DNA from: Betaproteobacteria bacterium HGW-Betaproteobacteria-11 | GTDB lineage: Bacteria > Pseudomonadota > Gammaproteobacteria > Burkholderiales > Rhodocyclaceae | Length of the DNA stretch: 64,000 nucleotides | Assembly: GCA_002842395.1 (NCBI GenBank) | Contig: PHCV01000004.1 | Span: 293,017-357,016 of the forward strand | Reading direction: 5' to 3' | Part shown: one piece after another, positions 1 to 12,293 of the stretch | Position numbering within the stretch: the stretch's first letter is position 1 | How the letters are laid out: every line of letters begins with the position of its first letter | Program-made: the position numbers and the translations under genes | The notes under the pieces: model-generated | Databases searched by the model: none | What the model was told of the DNA's origin: nothing | What the model saw: only the letters and a program-made list of their open reading frames with translations

Positions 1-2
1 AT

Positions 3-182
3 CTGCAACAACGCCTCGAGCACGGCCACGGTACGGCCATCGATCCCTATGCCGCCGAATCCCCCGCCGAATTTTTTGCGGTGGTCAGCGAAGTCTTCTT
101 CGAGACCCCGCGAATCCTGCGCAACGCCTATCCGCGGGTCTTCGCGCAGCTTGCCCTGTTCTATCGGCAACACCCGGAATGA
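3..182 (+). CDS. mtfA: MtfA-family zinc peptidase, C-terminal fragment
   Basis: Open frame entering from the left edge and ending in TGA at 180-182; the last 59 residues are visible. The segment IDPYAAESPAEFFAVVSE followed by an aromatic-rich end (FYRQHPE) matches the C-terminus of MtfA/YeeI-type proteins. In E. coli, MtfA is a zinc metallopeptidase that also binds the glucose regulator Mlc. The HExxH zinc motif lies upstream of the window and cannot be checked. The frame shows no disruption. Function is inferred from family membership only. Confidence 0.75.
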   Translation: MQQRLEHGHGTAIDPYAAESPAEFFAVVSEVFFETPRILRNAYPRVFAQLALFYRQHPE

Positions 183-206
183 AAAACGGAGCCCACGGGC
201 TCCGTT
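182..206 (-). terminator. Rho-independent terminator of tRNA-His, possibly bidirectional
   Basis: Inverted repeat AACGGAGCC / GGCTCCGTT with a short loop. On the minus strand it is followed by a run of five T. It lies 9 nt beyond the CCA end of tRNA-His and also directly follows the mtfA stop codon, so it may serve both. Confidence 0.7.
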
Positions 207-215
207 ACCTGTTTC

Positions 216-291
216 TGGGGTGGCTGATGGGACTCGAACCCACGACAACCGGAATCACAATCCGGGACTCTACCAACTGAGCTACAGCCAC
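216..291 (-). tRNA. tRNA-His (GTG anticodon)
   Basis: 76-nt cloverleaf on the minus strand. The acceptor stem starts GTGGCTG and pairs with CAGCCAC, CCA is encoded, the D-loop contains AGCTCAGTTGGTAGAG, and the T-arm contains GGTTCGAGTCC. The anticodon loop ATTGTGATT gives GTG, which reads His codons. Confidence 0.95.
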
Positions 292-433
292 CACTATCAG
301 CCGCCGGCGACAAATCCGGCGGCGGGCGTGCATTATCGGCGAAGGCCGGCAAAGAATCAAGGCAGGCGATCTGTCGCGCTCTCGAATTTTTCGGGTGAAA
401 CAACACGCGACATCGGGCACATGAGACCCCAGC

Positions 434-3835
<3,402 letters not shown>

Positions 3836-3889
3836 GATCGGTGCCCGGGCACGAGAGAAGCGGGGCTCGGAAGATACCACAGCCCGCCC

Positions 3890-3917
3890 TTCGCCGTCTC
3901 ATCAGCGCCGACCTTTT
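3890..3917 (-). repeat. Short dispersed repeat, copy 1
   Basis: On the minus strand CTGAAAAGGTCGGCGCTGAT then GAGACGGCGAA, a variant of the core AAAGTCGGCGCTGGCGAGACGGCG. It begins at the stop codon of the upstream GGDEF-EAL gene. See the finding on the repeat family. Confidence 0.7.
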
Positions 3918-6327
3918 CAGGCCGGTGCAGAGTCGTTGTCGACGTGCAATAGTTTCACGAACTCGTCCGCCGGAACCGGTCTGGACCTGAGATAGCCCTG
4001 CCAGCGATCGATGCCAAGGTTTTCCAGCCATTCGAGCTGCGCCTCAGTCTCCACACCCTCGGCCAGCACGTCGAGTTTCATCGCGTGACCAAGGGCGATG
4101 ATGGCGGTGGCGATCTTGCGGTCGGAGGCCCGTTCGACCAGATGGTCGACGAAGCTCTTGTCGATTTTCAGCTCGTTCAGCGGAAAGAACTGCAAGTAGG
4201 CCAGCGATGAAAAGCCGGTGCCGAAATCGTCGATCGAGAGCTCGATCCCCATCGCACGCAGGCGATCGAGTTGCGGCAGAAGAATCTCCCTGTTTTCCAT
4301 CAATGTCGATTCCGTCAGTTCGAGCACCAGCCCGCTCCCCGGATAGCCGTTCTGCGCCAGAGCTGCCGCCACCGTGCCACCAGGTTGCCGGCCGCCCACT
4401 GGCGGGCAGCCACATTCACCGCCAGTTTCAGCGGCGGCAGACCGGCGGCACGCCAGGCGGCGCCCTGGCGGCAGGTCTCGAACAGTACCTGGCGGCCGAG
4501 TTCGACGATCAGGCCGGAGTCTTCCGCGACCTGAATGAAGCGGTCGGGCGGCACCAGGCCATGCAGCGGATCCCGCCAGCGCACCAGCGCCTCGGCACCG
4601 ATCACGCGACCATGCCGTACCTCGATCTGCGACTGAAAGAAGACGCACATCTCGTTCCCGGCGAGCGCCTGGCGCAGCCGGTTTTCCAGATCGAGCCGGG
4701 CTCGGGCGCGTTCAGTCAGTTCGCTGCTGGCAAAACGGTACTGGCTGTCCGTTTCGCGGCGCGCCGCCTCGAGGGCGGAATCGGCCTGGCGCAGCAACGA
4801 GCTGACCGACGACCCGTCGCCCGGGCAAAGTGCAATCCCGATCGCCGCGCCGAGCACCACCGGGCGGTCTTCGATGACATGGGGTTGCTCCAGCGCATGG
4901 AGTACGGTGCTGGCAAAGCGGGCGGCTTCTTCCTGGCTGATGTCGGAATTGAGAAACACGGCGAACTCGTCGCCCTCCATGTGGCATGTCAGATGGCCTT
5001 CGGTCGCCGCCTGCAGGCGGCGTGCCGTTTCCACCAAAACCACATCGCCGGCCTCGATGCCGAAGCTGGCGTTTAGCCGCTGAAACCCGTGCAGATTGAT
5101 CAGCAGCAGGGCAAAGCCGCGCCGCTCGCCGTTGCCAACCAGGGCGACCGCCTCCTTCAACCGGGCCAGCAGGAAGGTGCGGTTGGGCAGCCCCACCAGC
5201 GCGCTGTTCCAGGCCAGCGCCTCGGCGCGGGATTCGGCGGCCTTGATTTCCGAAAGATCGGTGAACACGCCGACATAATGGGTGACTGCGCCATGCTCGT
5301 CACAAGCCGCGCTGATCGACAGCCATTCCGGCCAGAGCTGACCATTTTTGCGCCGATTCCAGATTTCGCCCGCCCAGAACCCCTGTTCCGCAATGCTGCG
5401 CCACATCGCCGCGTAGAACTCGGGGCCCTGGCGGCCGGACTGCAGAATCCGCGGCGTCTGGCCGACAGCTTCCTCGGCGCTGTAGCCGGTGATCGCGGTG
5501 AAGGCAGGATTCACTTGCTCGATGCGGCCGGCGGCATCGGTGATGGTGATGCCCTCACGGCTTGCCTCGAAGGCCAGCGTGGCATGCAGCATGCGCTGGC
5601 GCAACGCATTCCATTCCGTCTGCAACGCATTGAACACCTCTACCGCCTCGGCAATTTCGCGAGCACCGCCATGCACCTCGATGCGGCGGAATTCGCCTGC
5701 GGGAAAGTTCTCGACCTGACGACGGATCGACCCCAACGGCGCCACCACCCAGCGTGCCAGGAGAGCGAACAACAAGATCAGGCAAAAGGCGGCGATACTC
5801 GTTTCGCGCAGTAACTGCCCGGCCACCTGCTGCCACACGGCCTGCTGCCGGGCCGACACATCGAGGGCCAGGAACAGTCCGCCGCCCTCGGTGACCGAGA
5901 GCGGCGTCCAGGCCACCAGGGTATGGGTCGCTGCGTCGAATTCCTGTTGCGGGCCCAACCCGTGGCGCGAAGCACCCCAGTTCGCCAGCGTCAGGGAGAA
6001 GTCACCGGGCGCAGTCTGTCCATCCCGCCGCTCGCCGCGGCTGGCCGCCCGTGCTTGACCAGTCGCATCGACCAGCACCAGGGCGACAAGCTCCGGATCG
6101 GCCTTCGACACCTGAATTTCCTGCATGATGCCATTTGCATCGATGCGGCCATCGGACAATCGATGCTTTTGAAGTGCCTCCAGCAGGAAAGCGGCCTTGG
6201 CTTTCGCCGCAAGCAGCATCCGGTGTGTTTCGCTGCGCTCCAGCCACCAGGCATTCGCACCAATGAAAAGGATCAGGCTGGCCAGCAATAGGGCAAACAG
6301 ACGGAACGATAAGGAAGGTGTTTGCAT
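3917..6327 (-). pseudogene. PAS-GGDEF-EAL cyclic-di-GMP protein with a frameshift in EAL
   Basis: Reading from ATG 6327 (AAGGA 8 nt upstream), the protein has an N-terminal membrane anchor, a periplasmic sensor part, a second membrane segment near residue 170, a HAMP-like linker, a PAS domain (ITGYSAEEAVGQ), a GGDEF domain with signature EGDEF near residue 450, and an EAL domain starting GAEALVRW. The frame breaks near 4375-4385 after WAAGNLVA. The EAL domain resumes in another frame (VLELTESTLMENREILLP, then DDFGTGFSSL) and runs to TGA at 3917-3919. Restoring one base joins both parts into a normal protein of about 800 residues. Either this is a real frameshift that removes most of the phosphodiesterase domain, or it is a sequencing error. 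Confidence 0.85.
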
Positions 6328-6437
6328 TTTTAATTCCTTCACTACAAGCCGGCCAGAGCTTACCTTAAAAGCATAACCTCGGTATGACTATTGCAAACGG
6401 TCGGGGACGAGGCCAACGGCGCGACGGCGCCCGCATC

Positions 6438-8018
6438 TCACAGGGTAGCTTCGACCACCACCCGGTCGCGTCCGCCGTGCTTGGCGGCGTACATCGCTTC
6501 GTCGGCATGGCGCATCAGTTCGACCGGTTCCGTATCGCCGGTAAACAAGGCCAGTCCGATGCTGGCGGTCACACGATGCTCGACCTGGCCGCCGCCTTCC
6601 TGGATCAGGAAGTAAGGCGCGGCCAGCGCCAGGCGCAGCTTTTCCGCCAATACCCGCGCCGCCTCCACGGCTTCCGCCGGATCGTTGCCGAGATCGGGCG
6701 CGAGCACGACGAACTCGTCGCCACCGAGCCGCGCCACGGTATCGCTCTCGCGTACCACCTCGCGCATCCGCCGCGCCACCTCGCACAGCAACTTGTCGCC
6801 GAGGGCATGGCCGTATTGATCGTTGAGCGGCTTGAAGTTGTCGAGATCGAGGTAGATCAGGGCGCCCTGCTGGTCGTTGCGGCGGGCCCGGGCCAGCGCC
6901 AGGTGCAGACGGTCTTCCAGATGACGCCGGTTGGAGAGGGCGGTGAGCGCATCATGCAGCGCGAACTCCTGGGCCTCGGCCAGCAGACGCCGATTATCCG
7001 CCGCCGCCGTGCGCAGGCGCCGATGCGAGTGCAACAGCAGTCCCGCCAGCAGCACGACCACCAGCAACAAGGAGGCCATTGCCGTCAACGGCTGGCGATA
7101 ACGCAACATGACATCGGCAAAGGTGAATTGCTTGAGTTCTTCCGGATGGGCCCGCAGGCGCAGCATCAGCAGCTCGACCGGTGTGTAATCCGCCGGCGGA
7201 CGAAAGCCGGCGATCTGCGCCTGGCGCGCCAGCACATCACCAGGCTCGATGGCGAGCAGCGCGCGCGTCACGGCACGCGCCGTCTCCGGCGCAACATGGC
7301 GGGCCGCGGCAAAAGGAAATTCGGGCACGCGCGCCGTCGAATGCAGCTGCGGAAATTCGTTCTGCGGCTGGCGATTGAGAATCTTCAGCGGCGATCCGGC
7401 GCCGAGGCGCAGCTTGCCTTCGGCAGCCTGCGCCTCGAGCACGCCGCTGCGCACCATGCCGGCATCAACCTCGCGACGCAGCACGGCGCTCACCACATGG
7501 TCATGCGGTTGACCGGTGAAGCGGTAGCGCACTTCGATGCCACGTTTTTGCAACTCCCAGGCGCCGAGCAGGTAGCCACCCAACGCCTCTTCCGCCACGG
7601 CGGCTACGGTTTTGCCGGAAAGGTCGTCGAGCGTTTCGATGTCAGGGCGGTCGGCGCGAGTGAATATCACCCCCGCCAACTCCACCAGTGGCCGCCCATC
7701 TTCCAGCCGCACCAGCGTGGCCAGCGCGGTGGCGCCATAGCGGTTGCGCAACAGCACGAAATGTTCGGGATTGGTGAGCATGAAATCGAGCCGGCCGGCC
7801 CGCGCCGCGGCATCGAACTCGGGGTAGCCGAGAACGACCAGCTCCACGCGCGTGTCGGGCAATACGGTTTCCAGCAAGGGCGGCAGCGCTGCCCATTGCC
7901 TGCGGGTGATCTCGGGCGGCCGGAAGGCAAGGATGCCGACCCGCACCACCGTCTCCGCCGAGGACTCCGGCACTGCGGTGAACAGGCTCACCAGCCAGAT
8001 GGCAATCAGACAGCGCAT
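6438..8018 (-). CDS. Membrane diguanylate cyclase with PhnD-like periplasmic sensor domain
   Basis: 526 residues. A signal peptide (first about 21 residues) is followed by a substrate-binding-protein domain of the phosphonate-ABC (PhnD) type, residues about 24-290, with the family-like stretch DFMLTNPEHFVLLRNRYG. A membrane helix lies near 300-322 and the C-terminal domain is GGDEF with intact RLGGDEFVV near residue 430. Family knowledge suggests ligand binding in the periplasm controls c-di-GMP synthesis inside the cell; the ligand is not evident. The gene stands alone, downstream of a second, frameshifted c-di-GMP gene on the same strand. Confidence 0.9.
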   Translation of the reverse strand: MRCLIAIWLVSLFTAVPESSAETVVRVGILAFRPPEITRRQWAALPPLLETVLPDTRVELVVLGYPEFDAAARAGRLDFMLTNPEHFVLLRNRYGATALATLVRLEDGRPLVELAGVIFTRADRPDIETLDDLSGKTVAAVAEEALGGYLLGAWELQKRGIEVRYRFTGQPHDHVVSAVLRREVDAGMVRSGVLEAQAAEGKLRLGAGSPLKILNRQPQNEFPQLHSTARVPEFPFAAARHVAPETARAVTRALLAIEPGDVLARQAQIAGFRPPADYTPVELLMLRLRAHPEELKQFTFADVMLRYRQPLTAMASLLLVVVLLAGLLLHSHRRLRTAAADNRRLLAEAQEFALHDALTALSNRRHLEDRLHLALARARRNDQQGALIYLDLDNFKPLNDQYGHALGDKLLCEVARRMREVVRESDTVARLGGDEFVVLAPDLGNDPAEAVEAARVLAEKLRLALAAPYFLIQEGGGQVEHRVTASIGLALFTGDTEPVELMRHADEAMYAAKHGGRDRVVVEATL

Positions 8019-8152
8019 GATCCCAACATCCTACGCCAACCCCCGCAACAGTCAAAACCCGGCGGCCGCTGGCCGCCACCAGATCAGGATGAAACCATAC
8101 CGCCCCGGCAATCTGCCTGCGCTATGATGCCCAAATAGCGAAAGGAACCCCG

Positions 8153-9295
8153 ATGCGGTTTGCCCCGTTCCGTCCTCACCTCTGGTTCATCGTCCTGGTT
8201 GCGTGGCTCATGCCGACCTCACCGGTTTTGGCGGAGGACGCGTTGCCACTGGAAAAAATCCGTCTGCCGCCCGGTTTTTCCATCGCGCTATGGACCCGGG
8301 TCGACAATCCCCGCCAGATGGCGCTCGGCGCCCGCGATGCGACCGGCGGCACGGTCTATGTTGGCTCCATGCGCGCCGGCCGCGTCCATGCGGTGCGCTT
8401 CGATAGCCGCCATCAGGCGAGCGGCGTCAGCACGGTGGCCAGCGGCCTGACCCTGCCCTCGGGGGTGGCCTGGCGCGACGGGGCGCTGTATGTCGCGGCC
8501 GTCGATCGCATCCTGCGCTATGCCGACATCGACCGGCGTCTGGCCAACCCACCGGCGCCGGTGGTGGTCAGGAACACCTTGCCACGACAGAACGAGCACG
8601 GCTGGAAATTCATCGCCTTCGGCCCCGATGGCAAACTTTATGTGCCGGTCGGCGCACCCTGCAACAGCTGCGCGCCGGGCGAGCCTTATGCCAGCATTCT
8701 GCGCATGGACGCCGATGGCTCGAACGCCGAAATTTATGCCCGCGGCGTGCGCAACTCGATCGGCTTCGACTGGGACCCGGCCGATGGCACGCTGTGGTTC
8801 ACCGACAACGGCCGCGACTGGCTGGGCCCGGATGCGCCGCCCGACGAGCTCAACCACGCGCCACGCCCCGGCCTCGATTTCGGCTTTCCGTTCTGCCACG
8901 GCGGCGAGATCGCCGATCCGGACTTCGGCAAGGCGCGCCGCTGCGACGAATTCATCCCGCCGGCGCAAAAACTCGGCGCTCACGTTGCGGCGCTCGGCAT
9001 GCGCTTTTACGTCGGCAACCAGTTTCCCGAAGCCTATCGCCACAGCATTTTCATCGCCGAACACGGCTCGTGGAACCGCTGGCAGAAAGTCGGCTATCGC
9101 ATCACGCGGGTGCCCATCCGTAACGGCAAAGCCGCGGGCTACGAGGTATTCGCCGAGGGCTGGCTGGAAGACAGCCTGCTCGGCGGCAGCGCCTGGGGCC
9201 GGCCGAGCGATGTGCTGGCGCTGCCCGACGGTTCGCTGCTGGTCGCCGACGATCAGGCCAACGCGATTTACCGCATCAGCTGGCGCGGCCGGTAA
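8153..9295 (+). CDS. Secreted PQQ-type sugar/sorbosone dehydrogenase-like protein
   Basis: 380 residues with a signal peptide (cleavage near VLAEDALP). The body is a six-bladed propeller of the soluble glucose/sorbosone dehydrogenase family: LPPGFSIALW at the start, GRDWLGPDAPPDELNH in the middle, and repeated YRHSIFIAEHGSWNR-type segments. Members oxidise aldoses or sorbosone using PQQ in the periplasm. No PQQ synthesis genes are in the window, so the cofactor and substrate are inferred. AAAGGA lies 8 nt before the ATG. It is divergent from the PhnD-GGDEF gene. Confidence 0.8.
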   Translation: MRFAPFRPHLWFIVLVAWLMPTSPVLAEDALPLEKIRLPPGFSIALWTRVDNPRQMALGARDATGGTVYVGSMRAGRVHAVRFDSRHQASGVSTVASGLTLPSGVAWRDGALYVAAVDRILRYADIDRRLANPPAPVVVRNTLPRQNEHGWKFIAFGPDGKLYVPVGAPCNSCAPGEPYASILRMDADGSNAEIYARGVRNSIGFDWDPADGTLWFTDNGRDWLGPDAPPDELNHAPRPGLDFGFPFCHGGEIADPDFGKARRCDEFIPPAQKLGAHVAALGMRFYVGNQFPEAYRHSIFIAEHGSWNRWQKVGYRITRVPIRNGKAAGYEVFAEGWLEDSLLGGSAWGRPSDVLALPDGSLLVADDQANAIYRISWRGR

Positions 9296-9352
9296 TCCTG
9301 TCGTCACGACTCCGCTTTAGAATCCGCGCCAGAAGCAGGACCCTACCGCCCG

Positions 9353-9378
9353 TTCGCCGTCTCGCCAGCGCCGACTTT
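9353..9378 (-). repeat. Short dispersed repeat, copy 2 (intergenic)
   Basis: Plus-strand TTCGCCGTCTCGCCAGCGCC followed by GACTTT, the reverse complement of the family core. It lies 22 nt upstream of the MaoC-Pta start codon, between that gene and the sugar dehydrogenase. Confidence 0.8.
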
Positions 9379-9400
9379 CCCATCGCCACCAAGGATATTC

Positions 9401-10804
9401 ATGACCCCATCCCAGGACTACATCGAGAACCGCACCTTCGACGAAATTGTCATCGGTGAATCGGCGACACTGACGCGCACGCTGAAACCGGAAGACATCC
9501 AGATGTTCGCCATCATCTCCGGCGACATCAATCCGGCGCTGGTCGATCCGGAATACGCCCGCTCCTCGATGTTCCACGAGGTCATCGCCCATGGCATGTG
9601 GGGGGGCGCCCTGATCTCCACCGTGCTCGGCACCGAGTTTCCCGGCCCCGGCACCATCTACGTCGGCCAGACGCTGAACTTCGAGCGTCCGCTGCGCGTC
9701 GGCGACACGCTGACGCTGACACTCACCTGCCAGAAGAAGTTCGCCCACGATCACCATGTCATTCTCGACTGCCGCGGCGTCAATCAGGAAGGCCAGCCGG
9801 TGCTCAACGGCACCGCCGAGGTGCTGGCGCCGACGCAAAAGGTGCGCCGGCCGAAACAAGACCTGCCCGAGCTGCATCTCACGCCCAGCAAACATTCGCG
9901 CTTCGAGCATCTGCTCAAGATCACTGCCGGCCTCGTGCCGATCGCCATGGGCGTGGTGCACCCGTGCGATGCCGAGTCGCTCAAGGGGGCGCTGATGGCG
10001 CGCGATCGCGGCCTGATCCTGCCGACGCTGATCGGCCCGGAAGCCAAAATCCGCAGCCTGGCCGAGACCAACGTGCTCGATCTGGCCGGCTGCACGCTGA
10101 TCGATGCCGAACACAGCCATGCCGCTGCCGAAACGGCCGTCGCCCTGGCCCGCACAGGCAAACTCGAGGCGCTGATGAAGGGCTCGCTGCACACCGACGA
10201 GTTGATGGCCGCGGTGGTGGACAAGACCAACGGCCTGCGCACCGCGCGGCGCATCAGCCACGTCTTTCTGATGAGCGTGCCAAGCTACCCGCGCCTGCTC
10301 ATGATTACCGATGCCGCGGTCAATGTCTCGCCGAACCTGCTGGGCAAGGCCGACATCCTGCGGAACGCGATCGATCTGGCCCATCTCTTGAAGATCGCCG
10401 AGCCGAAGGTGGCGATCCTCGCCGCGGTGGAAACCGTCAATCCCGACATGCAGGCCACGCTCGATGCCGCCGCCCTGTGCAAGATGGCCGATCGCGGCCA
10501 GATCACCGGGGGCGTCGTCGATGGCCCGCTGGCCTTCGACAATGCCATCTCGCTGGTCGCGGCGCGGACCAAGGGGATCAAGTCGGCGGTGGCCGGACAG
10601 GCCGACATCCTGCTGGTGCCGGACATCGAATCGGGCAACATGCTGGCCAAGCAACTCGAATATCTGGCCGATGCGCTGGCCTGCGGCATCGTCCTCGGCG
10701 CCCGGGTGCCGATCGTCCTCACCAGCCGCGCCGACTCGGCCGAAACCCGTACCGCCTCGACCGCCGTGGCGATGGTCATGGCTCACGCGAAACGACAGCA
10801 ATGA
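9401..10804 (+). CDS. MaoC-phosphate acetyl/butyryltransferase fusion
   Basis: 467 residues. The first about 140 residues are a MaoC-like hot-dog dehydratase domain (FAIISGDINP and FHEVIAHGMWGG). The rest is a phosphotransacetylase/phosphotransbutyrylase domain (ITGGVVDGPLAFDNAIS, VLVPDIESGN-type end). Proteins of this layout are annotated as bifunctional enoyl-CoA hydratase/phosphate acetyltransferase. The likely role is interconversion of acyl-CoA and acyl phosphate. AAGGA precedes the ATG, and the stop overlaps the acetate kinase start (ATGA), so the two genes form an operon for acyl-CoA to acyl phosphate to acid plus ATP. Confidence 0.9.
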   Translation: MTPSQDYIENRTFDEIVIGESATLTRTLKPEDIQMFAIISGDINPALVDPEYARSSMFHEVIAHGMWGGALISTVLGTEFPGPGTIYVGQTLNFERPLRVGDTLTLTLTCQKKFAHDHHVILDCRGVNQEGQPVLNGTAEVLAPTQKVRRPKQDLPELHLTPSKHSRFEHLLKITAGLVPIAMGVVHPCDAESLKGALMARDRGLILPTLIGPEAKIRSLAETNVLDLAGCTLIDAEHSHAAAETAVALARTGKLEALMKGSLHTDELMAAVVDKTNGLRTARRISHVFLMSVPSYPRLLMITDAAVNVSPNLLGKADILRNAIDLAHLLKIAEPKVAILAAVETVNPDMQATLDAAALCKMADRGQITGGVVDGPLAFDNAISLVAARTKGIKSAVAGQADILLVPDIESGNMLAKQLEYLADALACGIVLGARVPIVLTSRADSAETRTASTAVAMVMAHAKRQQ

Positions 10805-12033
10805 CCCACGGCGCCCTGCTCACCCTCAATGCCGGCTCGTCCTCGATCAAGTTCGCGCTGTTCGCCGATGCCGCAGCGCCCGCGGCGCAAGCCGAACTGT
10901 GCGGACAAATCGAGGGCCTGGACGAAGCTCCGGGAGGCACGGCCACAGCCGCCCGCCTGAGCGTGCACGATGCCGCCGGCCGGCCGCTGGCCGATCAGGA
11001 ACTCCCGCACACGCCTTCGCATGCCAGCGCACTCCAACGGCTGCTCGACTGGCTCGACGCGCACCTGGAAGGCCGCTCGATTCGCGCCGTCGGTCATCGC
11101 GTGGTGCATGGCGGCACGCAATTCGCCGCACCCGCCGTGGTGTCAGCGCCGACTTTTTCCGCCTTGCGTGAACTCATCCCGCTCGCGCCGTTGCACCAGC
11201 CGCACAACCTGGCCGGCATCGAGGCCATGCTGGCCTTTCTGCCCGGCGTGCCCCAGGTAGCCTGCTTCGATACCGCCTTTCACCGCACCCAGCCGGAACT
11301 CGCGCAACGCTTCGCCCTGCCGCGCGCGCTGCTTGATGCCGGCGTGCGGCGTTATGGCTTTCACGGCCTGTCCTACGAATACATTGCCGAAGTGCTGCCC
11401 CAACACCTTCCCGCCGAAGTTGCCCGCGGCCGGGTGCTCGTTGCCCATCTGGGCAACGGCGCCTCGATGTGCGCGCTGCAGGACCGGCGCAGCATCGCCT
11501 CGACCATGGGCTTCACGGCACTCGATGGCCTGGTGATGGGCACCCGTTGCGGCACCATCGATCCGGGTGTGCTGCTGTATCTGCTGGAGCAGCGCGGCAT
11601 GTCGGCAACCGCCATCAGTCACCTGCTCTATCACCAGTCCGGACTGCTCGGCGTCTCCGGCATTTCCGCCGACATGCACACCCTGCTCGCCAGTAGCGAA
11701 CCGCTGGCGGCGGAAGCCGTCGAGCTGTTCTGCTACCGCGCCGCGCGCGAAGCCGGTTCGCTGATCGCCGCGCTCGGCGGCCTCGACGCCCTGATCTTCA
11801 CCGGCGGCATCGGCGAGCATGCCGCGCCGGTACGCGAAAAAATCTGCGCCCGGCTCGGCTGGCTTGGGCTGGAACTGGACAGCGCGGCCCATGCGGCGAC
11901 AGCCGTGCCCACACCCGCCCGGGTGATTTCGACCACCGCCAGCCGGATCGCCGTCGCCGTGATTCCGACCAACGAAGAATGGATGATCGCCCGCCACACC
12001 GCGCACCTGATCGAGCACACGACCATCGGCTGA
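10801..12033 (+). CDS. ackA: Acetate kinase
   Basis: 410 residues starting MTHGALLTLNAGSSSIKFAL, the N-terminal phosphate motif of acetate kinases. Other family motifs are GHRVVHGG, RYGFHGLSYEY, HLGNGASMCA, GFTALDGLVMGTRCG and FTGGIGEH. It transfers phosphate between acetyl phosphate and ADP. The start is set by the ATGA overlap with the upstream MaoC-Pta gene; an open frame further upstream is only an extension inside that gene. A dispersed repeat supplies VSAPTF near residue 117, before the conserved PLAPLHQPHNL segment. Confidence 0.95.
   Translation: MTHGALLTLNAGSSSIKFALFADAAAPAAQAELCGQIEGLDEAPGGTATAARLSVHDAAGRPLADQELPHTPSHASALQRLLDWLDAHLEGRSIRAVGHRVVHGGTQFAAPAVVSAPTFSALRELIPLAPLHQPHNLAGIEAMLAFLPGVPQVACFDTAFHRTQPELAQRFALPRALLDAGVRRYGFHGLSYEYIAEVLPQHLPAEVARGRVLVAHLGNGASMCALQDRRSIASTMGFTALDGLVMGTRCGTIDPGVLLYLLEQRGMSATAISHLLYHQSGLLGVSGISADMHTLLASSEPLAAEAVELFCYRAAREAGSLIAALGGLDALIFTGGIGEHAAPVREKICARLGWLGLELDSAAHAATAVPTPARVISTTASRIAVAVIPTNEEWMIARHTAHLIEHTTIG
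11133..11157 (-). repeat. Short dispersed repeat, copy 3 (in frame inside ackA)
   Basis: Plus-strand CCGCCGTGGTGTCAGCGCCG then ACTTTTT. It is read in frame as SAPTF within acetate kinase, just before the highly conserved PLAPLHQP block. Confidence 0.65.
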
Positions 12034-12293
12034 GCAAACCCTCCAGCAAGAAACACTTCCGGCGCACCGGGGCGCAAACGTCGAAAAGCTGCCTCATCCT
12101 GCTGTTTTTTTGACCTTTCCGGGCGGAATTTTGGCACACTATATCTAGTAGTCGAACTGCTGCTATGCACAAGTAAAACTTGTAACATATTGTTTTATAT
12201 GATATTGAAAAATATTCATTTGCCGAATACAAAACAGCGCGTTATGCTCCGTGCTCAAAGAAAAAAATGCATGAACCATCACCGGGAGAACAC
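12034..12293 (+). promoter_or_regulatory. nrdJ upstream region with a candidate NrdR box
   Basis: AT-rich 260-bp gap without a gene. Positions 12136-12151 read ACACTATATCTAGTAG, close to the palindromic NrdR operator (acaCwAtATaTwGtgt). A second box at the usual spacing is not obvious. NrdR represses ribonucleotide reductase genes, which fits the downstream gene. No B12-riboswitch core was recognised, although the product is B12-dependent. Confidence 0.5.

Noticed and set aside
12034..12293. Cobalamin riboswitch before nrdJ
   Set aside because: I looked for the B12-box type core and for the usual long structured leader and did not see them; only an NrdR-like site is supported.
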